From Enterovirga sp. (GTDB lineage: Bacteria; Pseudomonadota; Alphaproteobacteria; Rhizobiales; Beijerinckiaceae), in assembly GCA_028290385.1 (NCBI GenBank), contig JAQGJZ010000046.1, forward strand, positions 1 through 5,661: 5,661 nt of DNA, written 5' to 3'. Positions 5,254 through 5,661 of this stretch are shown here, piece by piece (positions within the stretch are counted from its first letter, which is position 1; every line of letters begins with the position of its first letter). The position numbers and the translations under genes are program-made. Below the pieces are notes generated by a model. That model did not search any database. It saw only the letters and a program-made list of their open reading frames with translations, and was not told the DNA's origin.

Positions 5254-5266
5254 CGAGGCCTTCAGC

Positions 5267-5661
5267 TCAGCGGTAGATGCGTCGCGCCTGCCGCTCGGCC
5301 CCCGCGATGGAGCTCTTCAGGTCCTGACGGCCCGTGACGTAGTTCGCGAACATGTCCACCACGATGAAGTCGGCGACCGCGGCCGCCGCCTTCTCGCCGA
5401 GCGTCCCGATCCCCGCGGGAGTCAGGGTCCGCTTGGAGACGTCGCGGTAGGCGGTCGTCTTCGGGTCCGCGGTCCAGACCGGGTTCTGGTCGTACTCGGC
5501 CAGGAAGTGGGACAGGTAGCCCTGTGCCGCCTCGATCCAGGGATTGAAGTTCCTCGCCTCGAGCATGAAGGCGATGAAGGACCGGCAGGTGTTCGGGTAC
5601 TTGGTGAAGGCGAAGGTCAGAATCGGGAACGAGAGGTGCAGCTCCGTCGGCTTCCCGACCG
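5267..5661 (-). CDS. ABC transporter solute-binding protein, family 1, C-terminal part
   Basis: The last 130 residues are visible. The gene runs off the right edge, so its signal peptide or lipobox and most of the ligand site are out of view. The frame is continuous from the edge to the TGA at 5267-5269. The visible part has the typical closing region of a family 1 (sugar) periplasmic binding protein: FPILTFAFTKYPN, then a helical segment AFMLEARNFNPWIEAAQGYL, then NPVWTADPKTTAYRDV, and a final amphipathic helix ending ERQARRIYR. Trp-rich and aromatic positions such as NPW and VWTADP are common in sugar-binding members. It is followed by the two permeases on the same strand and would deliver the substrate to them from the periplasm. 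The specific sugar cannot be told. Confidence 0.9.
   Translation of the reverse strand, partial: VGKPTELHLSFPILTFAFTKYPNTCRSFIAFMLEARNFNPWIEAAQGYLSHFLAEYDQNPVWTADPKTTAYRDVSKRTLTPAGIGTLGEKAAAAVADFIVVDMFANYVTGRQDLKSSIAGAERQARRIYR

Overview
The window looks like chromosomal DNA from a GC-rich alphaproteobacterium, most likely Hyphomicrobiales (Methylobacterium, Microvirga or Bosea-like). The grounds are a NepR-type anti-sigma factor (a family confined to Alphaproteobacteria), the strong G/C preference at third codon positions, and the style of the sugar ABC transporter genes. Genus is an inference.

Right part (about 3344-5661, all minus strand): the end of a carbohydrate ABC importer operon. 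In transcription order it holds the C-terminal 130 residues of a family 1 solute-binding protein (running off the window), a MalF/UgpA-type permease and a MalG/UgpE-type permease. The two permeases overlap by 4 nt (ATGA). A hairpin separates the binding protein gene from the first permease. No ATPase gene is visible.

Middle (1605-3343, minus strand): a complete erythromycin esterase-family protein (445 aa) with its catalytic Glu/His motifs intact, followed by a small NepR-like anti-sigma factor (77 aa). Each has an upstream sequence resembling the alphaproteobacterial general-stress sigma (EcfG) promoter, GGAAC-N16/17-CGTT. This suggests a small stress-response pair downstream of, but independent from, the sugar operon. 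nepR may be leaderless. A 9-bp inverted repeat with a nested hairpin lies between the two genes.

Left part (1-1502): a complete tRNA-Gly(CCC) on the minus strand with encoded CCA, then a poorly coding stretch. That stretch holds one plausible small hypothetical gene (692-940, minus) whose Shine-Dalgarno sits in a perfect hairpin, an apparently broken small gene after it (frameshift plus in-frame amber stop), and a 36-residue signal-peptide-like plus-strand ORF that may also be frameshifted. Positions 1-438 have no gene I can support. The contrast on the two sides of the tRNA is compatible with an island or decayed region beyond the tRNA 3' end, but no integrase or second attachment site is visible here.
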